Assembly: GCA_035772405.1 (NCBI GenBank)
Contig: JAYKKM010000049.1
Span: 2,399,001 to 2,463,000 of the forward strand
Length of the DNA: 64,000 nt
DNA from: Chrysogorgia sp. JL179-B06
Taxonomy: Eukaryota; Cnidaria; Anthozoa; Scleralcyonacea; Chrysogorgiidae
Direction of reading: 5' to 3'
Shown: positions 43,655 through 55,679 of the stretch, piece after piece
Layout of the letters: every line of letters starts with the position of its first letter
How positions within the stretch are numbered: the first letter of the stretch is position 1
Position numbers and translations under genes: made by a program
The notes under the pieces: model-generated
Seen by the model: only the letters and a program-made list of their open reading frames with translations
What the model was told of the DNA's origin: nothing
The model's database searches: none

Positions 43655-43915
43655 ACTACAATTCTCGACATAAACATAACATATTCTCGCCCAAAATGAT
43701 ATTCTCAACTACAAACATAAAAATATTCTCGACTATAGATATAAATTTCTCGTCTATAGACATAAAATTCTCGAATATAGACATGAATTTCTCGACCATA
43801 GGTATAAAACTCTCGACTATGACTATGAGAATAGCATTCTCATTTCTCACCTATAGATATAATATTCTCGACCACTGAAATATAATTCTCGCCTATAGAA
43901 ATTGATATCTCGACC
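43655..43915. repeat. Degenerate 21-bp tandem repeat
   Basis: About ten variant units of the form CTATAGATATAAATTTCTCG plus one base. The unit length of 21 keeps a frame open, but the variation looks neutral. It is followed by two direct copies of CCTTTTGGCCGAAACGGCGC (43,926 and 43,967). Confidence 0.8.
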
Positions 43916-43989
43916 TTTTGTCCACCTTTTGGCCGAAACGGCGCAGTCAAATTGATTCTCGTATACCTTTTGGCCGAAACGGCGCGCCA

Positions 43990-44295
43990 TATTTGTCGTT
44001 CGAGATATTTATTTGTTCAGTTTTATGACGTTTTGTGACGGAACTCGTTCGGAATTCGCCAACGGCAACGAGTTCTGCTTTAGTACTGAACTTCTAGCTA
44101 TATTTTATGGCGCGTTTATAATGTTAAAATTGAATGTGACCATTTAAACGCCATACATCTGATCTAATTCGAACAACATTTACTCGAAAGAGAAAGCCTC
44201 GCGAAGTTATAAATTTTCCATTCAAGCGGAAATCATGCGGGATGTCACCCATTGTCAAAAAACATTGAGGTTATAATTGCCGTGTTCCACAGCTC
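43990..44295 (+). repeat. Interspersed repeat (partner of 31,330-31,660)
   Basis: Same block order as the 31.3-kb copy, with a short internal deletion near 44,045. Confidence 0.65.
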
Positions 44296-44299
44296 TATA

Positions 44300-44850
44300 T
44301 ATATAGTGGTCGGTTGCTAAGGCTTTTCCTCCCGCGCGGATGTTTGTACACGTGACTCGTACTTAGTTTCCTTGTGTCGTTTTGTTACGCGGTTCCGGGT
44401 GCTGCACTTAAAATGCGTTGTTTGTGTTACATAATGGTTAAATGTTTGATGTAGAGCTTGTTATTTCATGAGAAGGACTCTGTCTAGGCCGTACAGTGTT
44501 TATAAATTGAGTGACATTCATCAAATTCGAAAAAATGGCACATAAACATACCACGCTATTGAGCTAATTCGCTTATTTAGGGAGGGGTCCCTGAGTACTA
44601 TAATTGTCCAACGAAAAATTCCCCCTTGAACCCCCCCTTGGTAAACTTACTTTCTTGTAGAAAAGGACAAAAAAACCACGAATTTTGCGAAATTCGTGGG
44701 TATTTTCTTGATTTCTTGGTTTATCTCGAATTGAGGAAAAACATTTCAAGCGGTAAATGTAGATTGCACTTTCATTGCAAGGACAGGATGGCTAGCAAGT
44801 TAAAAAATTGGTAAGAAAGCTGTCTGTAAATAGCAAACTCATTTGCATTT
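44300..44850. other. Intergenic, no supported gene
   Basis: Contains a GC-richer TATA-like stretch (44,297-44,345) and a short ORF without domains. Confidence 0.35.
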
Positions 44851-45047
44851 AGGGCGCCTTTGTTGTACCCTGGGTCCCCCGTTATCCCCCAACGAGCGAA
44901 GAAGAACCTCTGGCACCCAGGGTACCTTTGTTGTTGCGCCATCTTGTTTGGTCGAAGCTACTTGACCCCCGTTGTTTTGTACGGAAGCCCAGAAGTGTAA
45001 TTCCTATTTCCTATTTCCATGCATCAAAAAACGACAGAAACAGCGTT

Positions 45048-45602
45048 ATTTTCCGTATTTCCAAGTTTCCTATTTCCAAGTTTCCTATTTCCAGGTTTCC
45101 TATTTCCAAGTTTCCTATTTCCGTATTTCCTAGTTCCAAGTTTCCTATTTCCAAGTTTCCAAGTTTCCTATTTCCAAGTTTCCTATTTCCGTATTTCCAA
45201 GTTTCCTATTTCCAAGTTTCTATTTCCAAGTTTCCTATTTCCGTATTTCCTATTTCCAAGTTTCCTATTTCTGTATTTCCTAGTTCCAAGTTTCCTATTT
45301 CCAAGTTTCCAAGTTTCCTATTTCCAAGTTTCCTATTTCCGTATTTCCAAGTTTCCTATTTCCAAGTTTCCTATTTCCTATTTCCGTATTTTCAAGTTTC
45401 CTATTTCCAAGTTTCCTATTTCCGTATTTCCTATTTCCGTATTTCCGTATTTCCTATTTCCAAGTTTCCTATTTCCGTATTTCCAAGTTTCCTATTTCCG
45501 TATTTCCAAGTTTCCTATTTCCGTATTTCCTATTTCCGTATTTCCTATTTCCAAGTTTCCTATTTCCGTATTTCCAAGTTTCCTATTTCCAAGTTTCCGT
45601 AC
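45048..45602 (+). repeat. 15-bp minisatellite, left arm
   Basis: Tandem variants of CCTATTTCCAAGTTT and CCTATTTCCGTATTT. Because 15 is a multiple of 3, all frames stay open and give long pseudo-ORFs. Confidence 0.92.
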
Positions 45603-45623
45603 TTCCGGTTTGCTTCCGCAAAG

Positions 45624-45758
45624 ATGGCGGCGGCATATGTGCATGCAAATTCTACAGAGGATAAAAGAGTTTTTGTTCGCAAAGTTGGAGATTCAAGTGG
45701 TGGAAAGGTTCGTAAATGTACTAGAAATACGTATACGCAACAACCCCTCGCCCCTTGA
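45624..45758 (+). other. Possible first exon or promoter-proximal block
   Basis: AAGATGGCGGCGGC opens a frame MAAAYVHANS with a basic, non-repetitive continuation (FVRKVGDSSGGK...). The same block, with a small rearrangement in the middle, starts on the minus strand at 49,038. The GGTGGAAAG|GTTCGT site could be a weak splice donor. It may be an exon of an autonomous element or of a captured gene; there is no independent support. Confidence 0.25.
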
Positions 45759-46799
45759 AACTTTTATAGCGTAGTTGCTTACAGCTGTACTTCTTTTAGT
45801 TCTAAATTATTTCAATTAGATAATAGCCACTTCATTTGCCAAACTGAATACATTTTCAGTGGACAATGTCTCTCAGAGCTTTGTATTGTCTGAATTTAAT
45901 TGTTTCATAGGACATCAAACTAAATACATGATAGTAAACTAAATGCAGCAACAGAATAGTGGGGAGGTCTACTGCTGTTTCTACCATCATGCAATCACTA
46001 GAAAGAAATTACTTTTCTCACACTATTGATGATTCATGAAATAATCAACGCAGTAGTTAGTATAATAGACACCAAAGGCTGTTGAAGGAAGAAAGTGCAT
46101 CTTTATCATACAATATGGTTGCCCTTTAAAAAAATCAAATTCGTTCAAATGTCTACGGATGCATATAGTGCAAATGTATAGGGGTCCATTCAAATTGGAT
46201 TTACTAAGACGTATTAGGGATTCTACCCCAATTGTTGGTGTGGATAGATTATATACAGTAAGTTAATAATTCTACCCACATTGGACTACAGTGATGTTGA
46301 GCTGGCAGGAATATGGATAACTAAATATTGATGGTCATATCAGAGGTCTCAACGCATGTCAGGGAAACTGATCTTTCCTAAGTCGGGACTTGAAACTGAT
46401 TGGTTAATAGAAATCCTAGGATTTGTACCTCTTGTAATTGCTAGTTAAGAATGCTAGTTAAGAAATTCTGTGAAGGCATTTTAACATCATATCTACCAGT
46501 AAAGAGCTATATTCCATGTCTCAATGGATCTGTTCATACATACATGTTGTAGCACCATTAGCTATTGCATTAATTGACAATATGTGCAGGATATACAACT
46601 TTTGAGTTAACATTAGTTTTTGTAACATTGTACTGTACATATATGAATATGTGTTGAAATTTGTAATAACTGTAATTTGTTAGAAAACAAGACCCCCATA
46701 TATTCATACCAGTGTTAGCATTGAAGATTGAAGGGGCTATCCTGTATAAATATTATTGTATTATTATTACTGACGACATTATTGAATTACTTACGCTTT

Positions 46800-48600
46800 G
46801 CTTGACATTCACTTTTTTTCAATATAACGGCACGCACTACAGTTACACGGGACAGCTATGGGATCTCCAGTCTCAGTTGTAGTTGCTGAGATTGTGATGC
46901 AAGCCATAGAGGAATGCGCACTCACAACTTACCAAAAAATATTACCTTTTTGATTTCGCTACGTTGACGACACCATTACTGCGCTACATGAAGACGACGT
47001 CAACGATTTTCACAAACATGTTTACATTTTCACAAACATGTTTTCACAAACAATTTACAAAAGAAATTGAGGTGAATGGAACTCTTCCCGTTTTCTAGAC
47101 TGTTTGGTAACACGTGACAAGAACAAACTAAGGACTAGTGTTTACAGAAAACCAACACACACTGATAGACTAGTGGACGAATCATCTTACAACCCATGCA
47201 ACGGTACACAAAGCAACGACCATCAAAAATTTGACAAAACGAGCACAACTTATTTGCGATTCACCCGAAACTCTGCGCAACGAAAACGACTATCTTCGGC
47301 GCGCATTTCGCAAAAACAATTACAATACTAACTTTATTGAACGGAACAACTACAATATTAACGAGACCAACAGCAGTACAACCGTAACAACAGCAACAAT
47401 ACCATACATTAAAGGTATATCAGAGACTATTGCACGTATATTACGACCTTACAACATATGTGTAGCCCACAAACCTATGACTACTTTGAAAGACAAAGAA
47501 CAGCCTCACAAAAGACAGGGTGCAGTTTACAAGATCAAATGCGCCGACTGCCAGGACACTTATATGGGTGAAACCGGCAGAAACCTAAAAATCAGACTTG
47601 CTGAACACAAACGAGCTACTACAAACGGGGACAGGACTAATCACATAGCTGAACACCACGTACAAACAAAACACGATATTGACTGGCCGGGACTCGGCTG
47701 AATGCATCGCCTTTAACACAAACTACAAACAGCGACTTACATTAGAAAGTTGGTATACCAACTTGGAACATAAACCACTTAACAGATCACAACAATTACC
47801 GACACCATACAAAAGACTTCTTCGCATGCACCAACGAACAATAGACCTACCGACAAACAATATACTAACTTGCGCGGTCATTACGGGAAAATATCAGACC
47901 GAGGTCTTGACAGTACGGACCGAGCCCGTAGGACGAGGTTCGTACATAAAAGACCGAGGTCTGATATTTTCCAGTAATGACCAAGCGGTCGAGGTTAATA
48001 AGAGGTTTATTATATGGCATGGATTTTTTAAACAACATACTTTACATACGTTTTGAGTGACAGAATCGTCATTTTCAATCTTGTTCTTCTATTGCTTTCA
48101 TGATAGTAAGACTCTCATTCAGATTGTTCATCGTCCGACTCGTACATGATTTAGTGCTTAATTTACTAAATTCGTTCAATTTTTGCTGTTTTTGCAAGTT
48201 TCCTATCGTTGTTCGCTCCTTTGTAAACAAAATGGCTGACAAAATCCGTAATCCGGACCGGTCCATTACGGGAAATAACGGACACGCAATTTCACCGGAA
48301 GTAGCTTGTGCCATATAATAACCACGCTTAACGCATGACAAACAATATTGGCCCACGCTTAACGCATGACGCGACACCCATTCACACTAATTATGACACA
48401 AACAAACGATGACGTAATGAACCAGACGTATATTTAGGCAAACACGCTTTACTTGACTCTGAAGATGACCGCCGCTGAGACCGTCGAAACATCAGTCACC
48501 AACAATAGTCTTTCTCAAGACTACAACAACCTGGACGATCAACTTCACACATATAATTATTATTATTATTATTAATAATAATGCATTAATACTAATAATA
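46800..48600 (+). pseudogene. Penelope-like element, second family, truncated
   Basis: It starts in mid-RT: GTAMGSPVSVVVAEIVMQA (motif B, about 46,848-46,904), then FRYVDDTITALHEDDVNDF (motif C, about 46,957-47,013). Then come KLRTSVYRKPTHTDR (about 47,126), and the GIY-YIG domain with GAVYKIKCADCQDTYMGETG (about 47,519-47,578) and LKIRLAEHKRA. A TGA lies just before the YVDD block and frames shift several times. The 3' region has CTGAAGATGACCGCCGCTGA, a Penelope-type terminal signature, and then ATT repeats (48,556-48,575). Confidence 0.78.
47886..47972. repeat. Hairpin
   Basis: GGAAAATATCAGACCGAGGTC pairs (20+ bp) with its complement across a ~40-bp loop. Located at the C-terminal end of the Penelope-like ORF, which it appears to interrupt. 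Confidence 0.75.
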
Positions 48601-49057
48601 ATAATGCCTAATGCAGATTGCAGATACCATATTTGCCATGTAACAAAGAATATATATGACATTGTGCACTATAATACCTATATTCAGGATGACATGCCTA
48701 GTCTGCTTGTTGACAATGATCTATAGCTGACGCAGTACTTGTTCAATCCCTAACAATTTCTGCTAACATAGTGAGTGTCAACATACCCAATGTCAACATA
48801 ATAATAATAAGCTGTATTTTACATTGACAGACATATTAATAAGTTGTGGCCCAACAATTGGGGTAGAATCCTAATACGTCTTAGCAAATCCAATTTGAAT
48901 GGACCCCTAAGGGGCGAGGGATTGTTGCGTATACGTATTTCTAGTACATTTACGAACCTTTCCACCACTTGAATCTCCAACTTTGCGAACAAAAATTCTA
49001 CAGAGGGTAGAATTTGCATGCACATATGCCGCCGCCATCTTTGCGGAAACAAACCGG

Positions 49058-49866
49058 AAGTGCGGAAATTTGGAAATAGGAAACTCTGAAATACCGAACT
49101 TGGAAATAGGAAACTTGGAAATAGGAAACTTGGAAATAGGAAATACGGAAATAGGAAACTTGGAAATAGGAAATACGGAAATATAGGAAACTTGGAAATA
49201 GGAAATACGGAAATAGGAAATACGGAAATATAGGAAACTTGGAAATAGGAAATAAGGAAATAGGAAAGTTGGAAATAGCAAAACTTGGAAATACGGAAAT
49301 AGGAAACTTGGAAATACGGAAATAGGAAACTTGGAAATACGGAAATAGGAAACTTGGAAACACGGAAATAAGAAACTTGGAAATAAGAAACTTGGAAATA
49401 CGGAAACTTGGAAATAGGAAATACGGAAATAGGAAACTTGGAAATAGGAAATACGGAAATAAGAAACTTGGAAATAGGAAACTTGGAAATAGGAAATACG
49501 GAAATAGGAAACTTGGAAATAGGAAACTTGGAAATACGGAAATAGGAAATACGAAACTTGGAAATAGGAAATACGGAAACTTGGAAATAGGAAATACGGA
49601 AATAGGAAACTTGGAAATAGGAAATACGGAAATAAGAAACTTGGAAATAGGAAACTTGGAAATAGGAAATACGGAAATAGGAAACTTGGAAATAGGAAAC
49701 TTGGAAATACGGAAATAGGAAATACGAAACTTGGAAATAGGAAATACGGAAACTTGGAAATAGGAAATACGGAAATAGGAAACTTGGAAATAGGAAACTT
49801 GGAAATAAGGAAATAGGAAACTTGGAAATAGGAAACTTGGAAATTGGAAACTTGGAAATACGGAAA
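49058..49866 (-). repeat. 15-bp minisatellite, right arm
   Basis: Complement of the left-arm array, GGAAATAGGAAACTT and GGAAATACGGAAATA units, about 800 bp. It ends near the TGATGCATGGAAATAGG junction. Confidence 0.92.
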
Positions 49867-50098
49867 ATAACGTTGTTGCTATCGTTTTTTGATGCATGGA
49901 AATAGGAAATAGGAATTACACTTCTGGGCTTCCGTAGTTTTGTATTAATTTTAGCCCGGCTGTTCTGTGTTCAAAAAGTAGAAAATGTAGCAAAAACACT
50001 GGACATTTGGGGAAATGTAATTCCGAAAGGAAATACAACACGTTCTGGAAAAAGTCGCCATTCGCAAAGCTCCTTGGTCGATAATGTAGCAATTGCAG

Positions 50099-50182
50099 GT
50101 ATGTTTTATATGCTAATAACATTTTTTATATGTTTGGTTTGCCTTTATATGCTGTAATCAGTGATAATTATTTATTAAATAG
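50099..50182 (+). other. Spliceosomal intron of the DDE/SAP gene
   Basis: GTATGTTT at the 5' end and TTATTAAATAG at the 3' end. Removing 84 bp joins VAIA and ESAMENS in frame. A further acceptor-like TTAATTTTAG precedes the upstream exon at 49,953. Confidence 0.65.
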
Positions 50183-51701
50183 AATCAGCCATGGAAAATT
50201 CCAACAACAAACTGGTGGAACAGGAGAAAATGCTGAATGGACTTTCTGCCGAATACGAAAAAGTAAAGATTGTACTTGATCAGAAAGGATTTTCCCGCAC
50301 ACGTAGACAGAATACCCCTACTACCCTTGGCACTGTTACAAGCTACAACTCAAGTATGCGATACCGAAGGCGACAGGAGACAAAGAATGCACTGGAATAT
50401 GTTCATGGTGGAGAAGAGGGTGCGTTGCTTGGTGCATGGGATTTTTTAGCTGCAAATGCTTCTGAGGAAATGATGAACAAATTTATTGGCAAGTATAAAC
50501 GAGGAAAATACATTGAAGGTGTAATAAAACAAACCATGGAGGATTTTCATCAGTCAGAAGAATCCCTTACACAAGCGGTTTTCTTTAAATATAAGAATTT
50601 CTTATCACGTAGGAAGTTTAATGTATTGTGTAAAACACAGTCATCTGTGTTTGATACTGGTAATGAAGTGTGGGTGCCTCGTAATGTTAAGTGTTTGGGT
50701 ATTGACATGCAACTCTCCCTTAATCGTATATCGAATGAAAGTGTTGAGAGATTTGTCAAAACCCTAGATATTGGTTGTGTAAGTCAAATTCCAAATGTCC
50801 CAGGGGTCACTAGAACAGTAACCGGGCTTGTGTTCATGATCATCGATTTGCATTTAAGACTGCCACATCTCTGTCGCCAGCTTGTGTGGTTTAATGATAA
50901 TACTAACCATTTTGTTTTTCAGTTTTCGGATGACGGTGCCCCAGAAACTAGTACACTTACCATGTCGATAGGAAGTTTGACATTTTGGAACTTAGGCGAA
51001 AGGGTTAGGAGCAGAGAGTTCCAATATTTAATACATTGTGTTAGCCTTGGTGAGAAGCATGATGTCCTTGAGTTGCTTTGGCAGCAACATACAGAGGAAA
51101 TGCTATTGCTTGAGTCAAGTGTTTTTACTATATGTGGTAAAGAATGCACTCTACAATTTCAACCAAGTGCTGATATGAGTTGGCAAAGCTGGGCTTGTAA
51201 CGAACTGAATCAGGCTGCAACATATCCTTCCCCTTATGCAAATGTACATAAGAGGAAACTATCCACAATGGGTGGCAGCATTGGTTTTGATGGCAATTTG
51301 TGGAAGCCATATGTAAGCGAAGATCGGGAAAAGCATTTAGATATGTTGAACGTTTACCTGGATACCTTGTCAAAGGGAGTAAGTGAAAGGGCACGCCATG
51401 AAAAGAAACTTGAATTCATGGCTACCCATGGGATTCGTCAGCTTGGAAAACCATGGATTGGTATTTTTGCTGACAGAGTTAAGCCAGACCCATTGCATTG
51501 TGAAATCAATGCCTGGCAGCATATTTTAGATTTGCTGTACCTTCAGTCTGTGCAGAATGGTATCTTTCATGTGTTTGTCAAAACATTATCTGCACCTGCT
51601 GGTTTAGAAACTGAGGCTGCTGAAGGTATCAACCAAGTTGAAACTAACTCTGTGACTTGCACTGCTGGTGATCCAGAGTTGAATATATCAGGCACTATTA
51701 C

Positions 51702-53229
51702 CAGGCATTCTAGAATTCCGCGATGCCGCGATTTCACGGAATCGACCAAAAATCGCGGAATTTCGCGGAATTTGGTCAAGATCGCGGAATTTCAATTTTG
51801 GCACATCGTTTTCAATTTTTTCTCCTGAATTTACAAAATATTTGATACTCTACATGTACTCTGGCACAAAGCAACGTTCACTAATGTCTTGCTACGCCTG
51901 TAAAATTACTTTTTGCTTTGAAACAAAAATGTTTTATCAAAATGGAAGTACTTCCGGTCCGTTTCACTTCCGTTTCACGTATTGTATTTAAATTCCAGGA
52001 AAAAAATTGCGAAATTTAAAAGCGAAAGTAAGCATTGTAGATGTATAAATTTGTTGTAAATAAAGTGTCAGAAGTTCCACATCCAAAGGAAAAATCACAC
52101 CTTTTAGTCTTTCACTTTGTTACTGTTACTGTTACTGATACTCATAGTTATAATAGAAGTTGTATTACTTCTTAGTTAATCTTTAATCTTTAATTAAATT
52201 TCTTTATACACGGTAGCCTATTCAGTAAAACTGTTTTTCAAAGGGCCGTGCTATTATAGTTAAAAATAAGTACATCATAAACCTAACTATATAAATATAT
52301 CAATAAACAATACTAAAATAAAAATACAAATGTAAGTCAATATATACAATTATATTACAAGTCGTCAGCTATTCAATTATGAAAGATTCTTAAGTCGTCG
52401 TTTGAATGACGAGATAGATAGACTTTGATAATTGTCAGTTACTTCATTGGACAGTTCGTTCCACGAAATTGCAGCCCTATATGAGTAACTTCTTTTAAGG
52501 TAATTAGTATTTGGTTTTGCCAAAGTAAGTTTAGTGCCATTACTTCGTAAATTGTAATTTTCATTATCACAAGTATTAAATAAGTCAACAAGATAATTTG
52601 GTAATTTCGATGTCAATGCTCTAAATGTCATCAAAGTTTGACGATTTCCTAGAATCTCGTGAATTGACATCCAACCAAGTTTTTCTAAAATTTCAGTGGA
52701 ACGAACATTGTAAGTATCACCAGTTATAACACGCGCCGCTCTCCTTTGTAGTTTTGAAAGTTTATTAATATGAGTAACACAACCATCGTTCCAGACAGTT
52801 GAGCAATATCTGAAGTGAGGCAACACTAAAGCATTATACATATTTATTAGAATTGTTTGGGGAACAAATGATTTTGCCCTTCGAAGTAAAGCAATGTTTT
52901 TCGAAATTTTCTTCACTTTGATCAAAGCATACTGTGAACACAGAAACTTTGATCGTGTAAACCGGCCTATAATATAAGACACATTACACAATGTTTATAA
53001 ATTTATGTAGGACAATTACAGTAAGTAAAGAATGATTGAGTTTTGTTATTAAAAAAAACATTTTAACTTGTTTCCAGGCTTATTGCATGTGTTAAAGAAT
53101 GTTTTTGATCGTTTTAATTTCCGCGGAATTTCCCATTTTGGCCGCGGAATTTGGATTTATAGCCGCGGAATTGACTTCAAAAGTTCCGCGGAATTCACGA
53201 TTTTTTTCCGCGGAATTCCAGAATGCCTG
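51702..53229. mobile_element. DNA transposon inserted in the DDE/SAP gene
   Basis: Ends CAGGCATTCTAGAATTCCGCG and its inverted near-copy. The 6-bp duplication TATTAC is perfect (51,696-51,701 and 53,230-53,235). Both subterminal regions are crowded with CCGCGGAATT repeats. No own transposase. Host frame is continuous if the element and one TATTAC are removed. Dada, IS3EU or other 6-bp-duplication superfamilies are possible. Confidence 0.8.
52377..52991 (-). pseudogene. Non-LTR RT C-terminal fragment
   Basis: A 204-residue ORF on the minus strand with the C-terminal domain of a LINE RT: MYNALVLPHFRYCSTVWN, LQRRAARVITGD, and RNRQT-like and AAISWNELSNEV blocks. 5'-truncated; the 3' end is near 52,120 with AGTAAC repeats. 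It is nested in the 51,702-53,229 transposon, so three insertion layers are present. Confidence 0.72.
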
Positions 53230-54399
53230 TATTACCAATGAGAAAAGTGCATCTGAATGCAGAACAGCTTGTTCTGAAGGTTGTGTTAATGTTGGTGAGG
53301 GTGAAAATAATATTTCACCTGTAATCCAGAGACAATTCTCTCTGCTAGAACTGCAAAGGTCTGCTGCTTCTGAAAATATGAGCAATGCTCTGAAAAATGT
53401 AGCAATTGCTTCATCTTGTAATACTCCAGTTTTTGGATGTGGTCTGGCCTATCTTGCAGGCAAGATAGAAGAGCATTACAAAGATGAAACAAAACGATTT
53501 AACAAACTTGCCATTCGACTCATTGGTGACCAGGCAATAACCGCAGACAGCAGAGGAAACTGAAGGGGAAATGTTAAAGCGGCTAGCTTTTGGTAAGGCA
53601 GTAGAATATTTAAGGAACGCTGGTGGGCTTTTTAACAAAATACATGTTAATAGCACAGGTGAAATTGATCAGCTGGAGGAATTCTGTCAATTATATTTCA
53701 ATCTTTTAGCTCTTTTCTTTCCTTTTAGTGTGACTGTATCTATCTGGACAGTAGCATATGCCATACCATATCATGCAGGGAAATTATACAATGAGTATAA
53801 GATTGGTTTTGGCATATTGTTCTTACAAGCAAAAGAATCAAAACATGCTGGACTAAAGGGTGAACTCTCACTCACAAATAGATCAAATGAAAGCACCAGT
53901 GGTGGAAAGTGGTGGCAGGTAATGAGGTCTGATTATATCAGGTCTTTTTATCTTCCTGAGCACTAACCTTCTCCACCTTCCTACACATCACATTTCAAGT
54001 CACGCACTCCTCCTCATTGCAACTTGCCAACATATTGTGATTGCGGAAGAAAGAAAGAAGGAAATTGATAATCCGCATTGTGATGTATGTGCTAAAAGCT
54101 CAATTGTTTTGGATTGTGCACAGCAACAAAAGTTATCACCAGTTGTCGTGGCAATACTCAAGCCAATTATTTGCAGTAAGTGCAACAAAAGGTTTGCAGA
54201 TGATGCTGGGTTGAAAGTTCATTTTGATACAATGCATGGAGCTATATCATCTAGCTCACTTGGTGATAAGTCTGTTTCACAATCTATGTCGGTTGAAGAA
54301 CTTAAGAAGGTATTGCGGGTTAAAGGTCTTTCTACTTCTGGTAGGAAAGATATACTTGTTCGACGTCTAGAAGGTGCATTGGCTGGGGATTCATAAGAA

Positions 54400-55305
54400 A
54401 ATCTGATGATCTGTAATTCTGTATTTTGACAATTATTTGATTAAATTTTATACAGTATACTGTAGGCTTTAGTTGCAAGATGATATTTAAATGCCAAAAA
54501 GGTATATTTATGTGCTGTACTACAGGTAGCACAATTTTGGGGTTACATTTTTTATAGAAAATTTGATTTGTTACAAATTTGTTCTGTAAAGGGGCAGATA
54601 TTTATTACATGTACATTTATAGCATTGCTATAATTTACTATTTTTCAACAAGAGAATATGATTGAATAATTGTCAAATGTTAGTATCGTCATTGCATCCT
54701 CATATTAAAATATTTTTTTAATTACTGTACTGGAAATGTGGCATCTTAAAAACAGATCACCTTTGTATCATGAACACCAACAGTACTCAACTGTACTATA
54801 GTGACATTAAATTGCTAATTTGCTAAATTAATGTCCAACAATACTGTATCTCCAAAAAAGCAATGATTAATAAATGTCTGGTAAAGGGCACAATTTTTAC
54901 TATTTACAATCCTAAACATGTATATAATATTGTATTAACTAGGATACAAATGCATGTACCAACATATCATAGTATGTATATCATACAGTGGTTGTGTTTG
55001 GTAATAATAAAATCAGTCACATATTTAAATCTGGATCCCAAAACAATTTAGCAATATCGGTGAATGCACATAATCAAAATTCTACAGTTAATACAAAATT
55101 AATACTAAAATTTTTTCATTTCACCAGAAGGAATGATTTCACCATTTTACAGTGAAATCAGGGCATATGTGTAAAAAGTAATACTTACATGTATGTTAAT
55201 TGTCCATTCACCAGTAAAGTAAAAGCATTTATTTTTGGTTCCATATTAATGATTATGCATGAATTATCTTTGACAATGAAATGGATAATATTGGATATAC
55301 ACTGT
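54400..55305. other. 3' flank of DDE/SAP gene
   Basis: AT-rich, without recognisable coding domains; presumably the former 3' UTR and intergenic sequence. Confidence 0.4.
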
Positions 55306-55311
55306 GTAATA

Positions 55312-55465
55312 CAGTAAAAAACCCGCTAACAAGAACCGACCATTATTAAGAACCGCAGGCTGAAATTAACAATTTGTTTATATAAGAACATATAAGAATA
55401 TACGGTAAGAACCTATCCCAGGCTGATTGGGTAAAATGTAGATTCTTGTTAGCGGGTTTTTACTG
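55312..55465. mobile_element. Tc1/mariner-like MITE
   Basis: TIRs CAGTAAAAAACCCGCTAACA and complement, flanked by TA on both sides (55,310-55,311 and 55,466-55,467). 154 bp, no ORF. Confidence 0.75.
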
Positions 55466-55525
55466 TAATCCCCCTCTTCCCAAGTACATGTAGTTACATT
55501 ATATTTTTATTACAAATGTGACTAA

Positions 55526-55675
55526 GGGGCTGTTTACATGAGCCTGCCAGGGTAATTTGTCCACTAGAATGACATTGGAAAGTTTAATTTGCTCAGTTTT
55601 GCTGTGAGGAACTGTCACGGCATGGCTAGATTTTCATGACTCAACTCAGCTAACCAGGCGCATGTAAACAGACCC
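55526..55675. mobile_element. PIF/Harbinger-like MITE
   Basis: TIRs GGGGCTGTTTACATGAGCC and inverted GGGTCTGTTTACATGCGCC, flanked by TAA duplication. A 3-bp TWA duplication is typical of PIF/Harbinger. Confidence 0.75.
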
Positions 55676-55679
55676 TAAC

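Larger units (their letters stand above)
44980..49936. mobile_element. Large inverted-repeat element with minisatellite arms (candidate)
   Basis: The left arm (44,980-46,230) and right arm (48,853-49,936) are reverse complements with ends TACGGAAGCCCAGAAGTG. Each arm has, from outside in, a 15-bp minisatellite, an ATG-containing unique block, and a block with CCCCAATTGTTGG. The left arm has ~410 bp (45,759-46,171) not present in the right. Flanking GTTTTG (44,974-44,979 and 49,937-49,942) may be a 6-bp target duplication. The interior contains a Penelope-like fragment but no obvious own transposase. An inverted duplication is the alternative. Confidence 0.6.
49954..54396 (+). pseudogene. DDE-transposase-like gene with C2H2 and SAP modules, decayed
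   Basis: The best-supported frame starts in an exon at about 49,954-50,098 (VQKVENVAKTLDIWGN), is joined in frame across an 84-bp intron (50,099-50,182), and continues to 51,701. Candidate catalytic acids: D247/D248 in FSDDGAPET, D328 in FQPSADMSW, E438 in PDPLHCEIN (numbered from ATG 50,191), and a later KESKH near 53,835. After a transposon insertion (51,702-53,229) the same frame resumes (NEKSASEC...). A frameshift occurs in 53,540-53,563, a TAA at 53,964-53,966 in YLPEH*PSPPSY, and a second frameshift near 54,045-54,055. The C-terminus has a C2H2 finger (CSKC...H...H, about 54,171-54,236) and a SAP DNA-binding motif (SVEELKKVLRVKGLSTSGRK, about 54,288-54,347). I do not know a named family with certainty; a transposon-derived nuclear protein is inferred. 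Confidence 0.6.

Noticed and set aside
44928..45774. Long ORFs of 276 and 251 residues rich in YFQVS/YFRIS repeats (and the 299-residue counterpart at 48,998-49,897)
   Set aside because: They are translations of a 15-bp minisatellite; unit length divisible by three keeps several frames open on both strands. No codon bias or domain.
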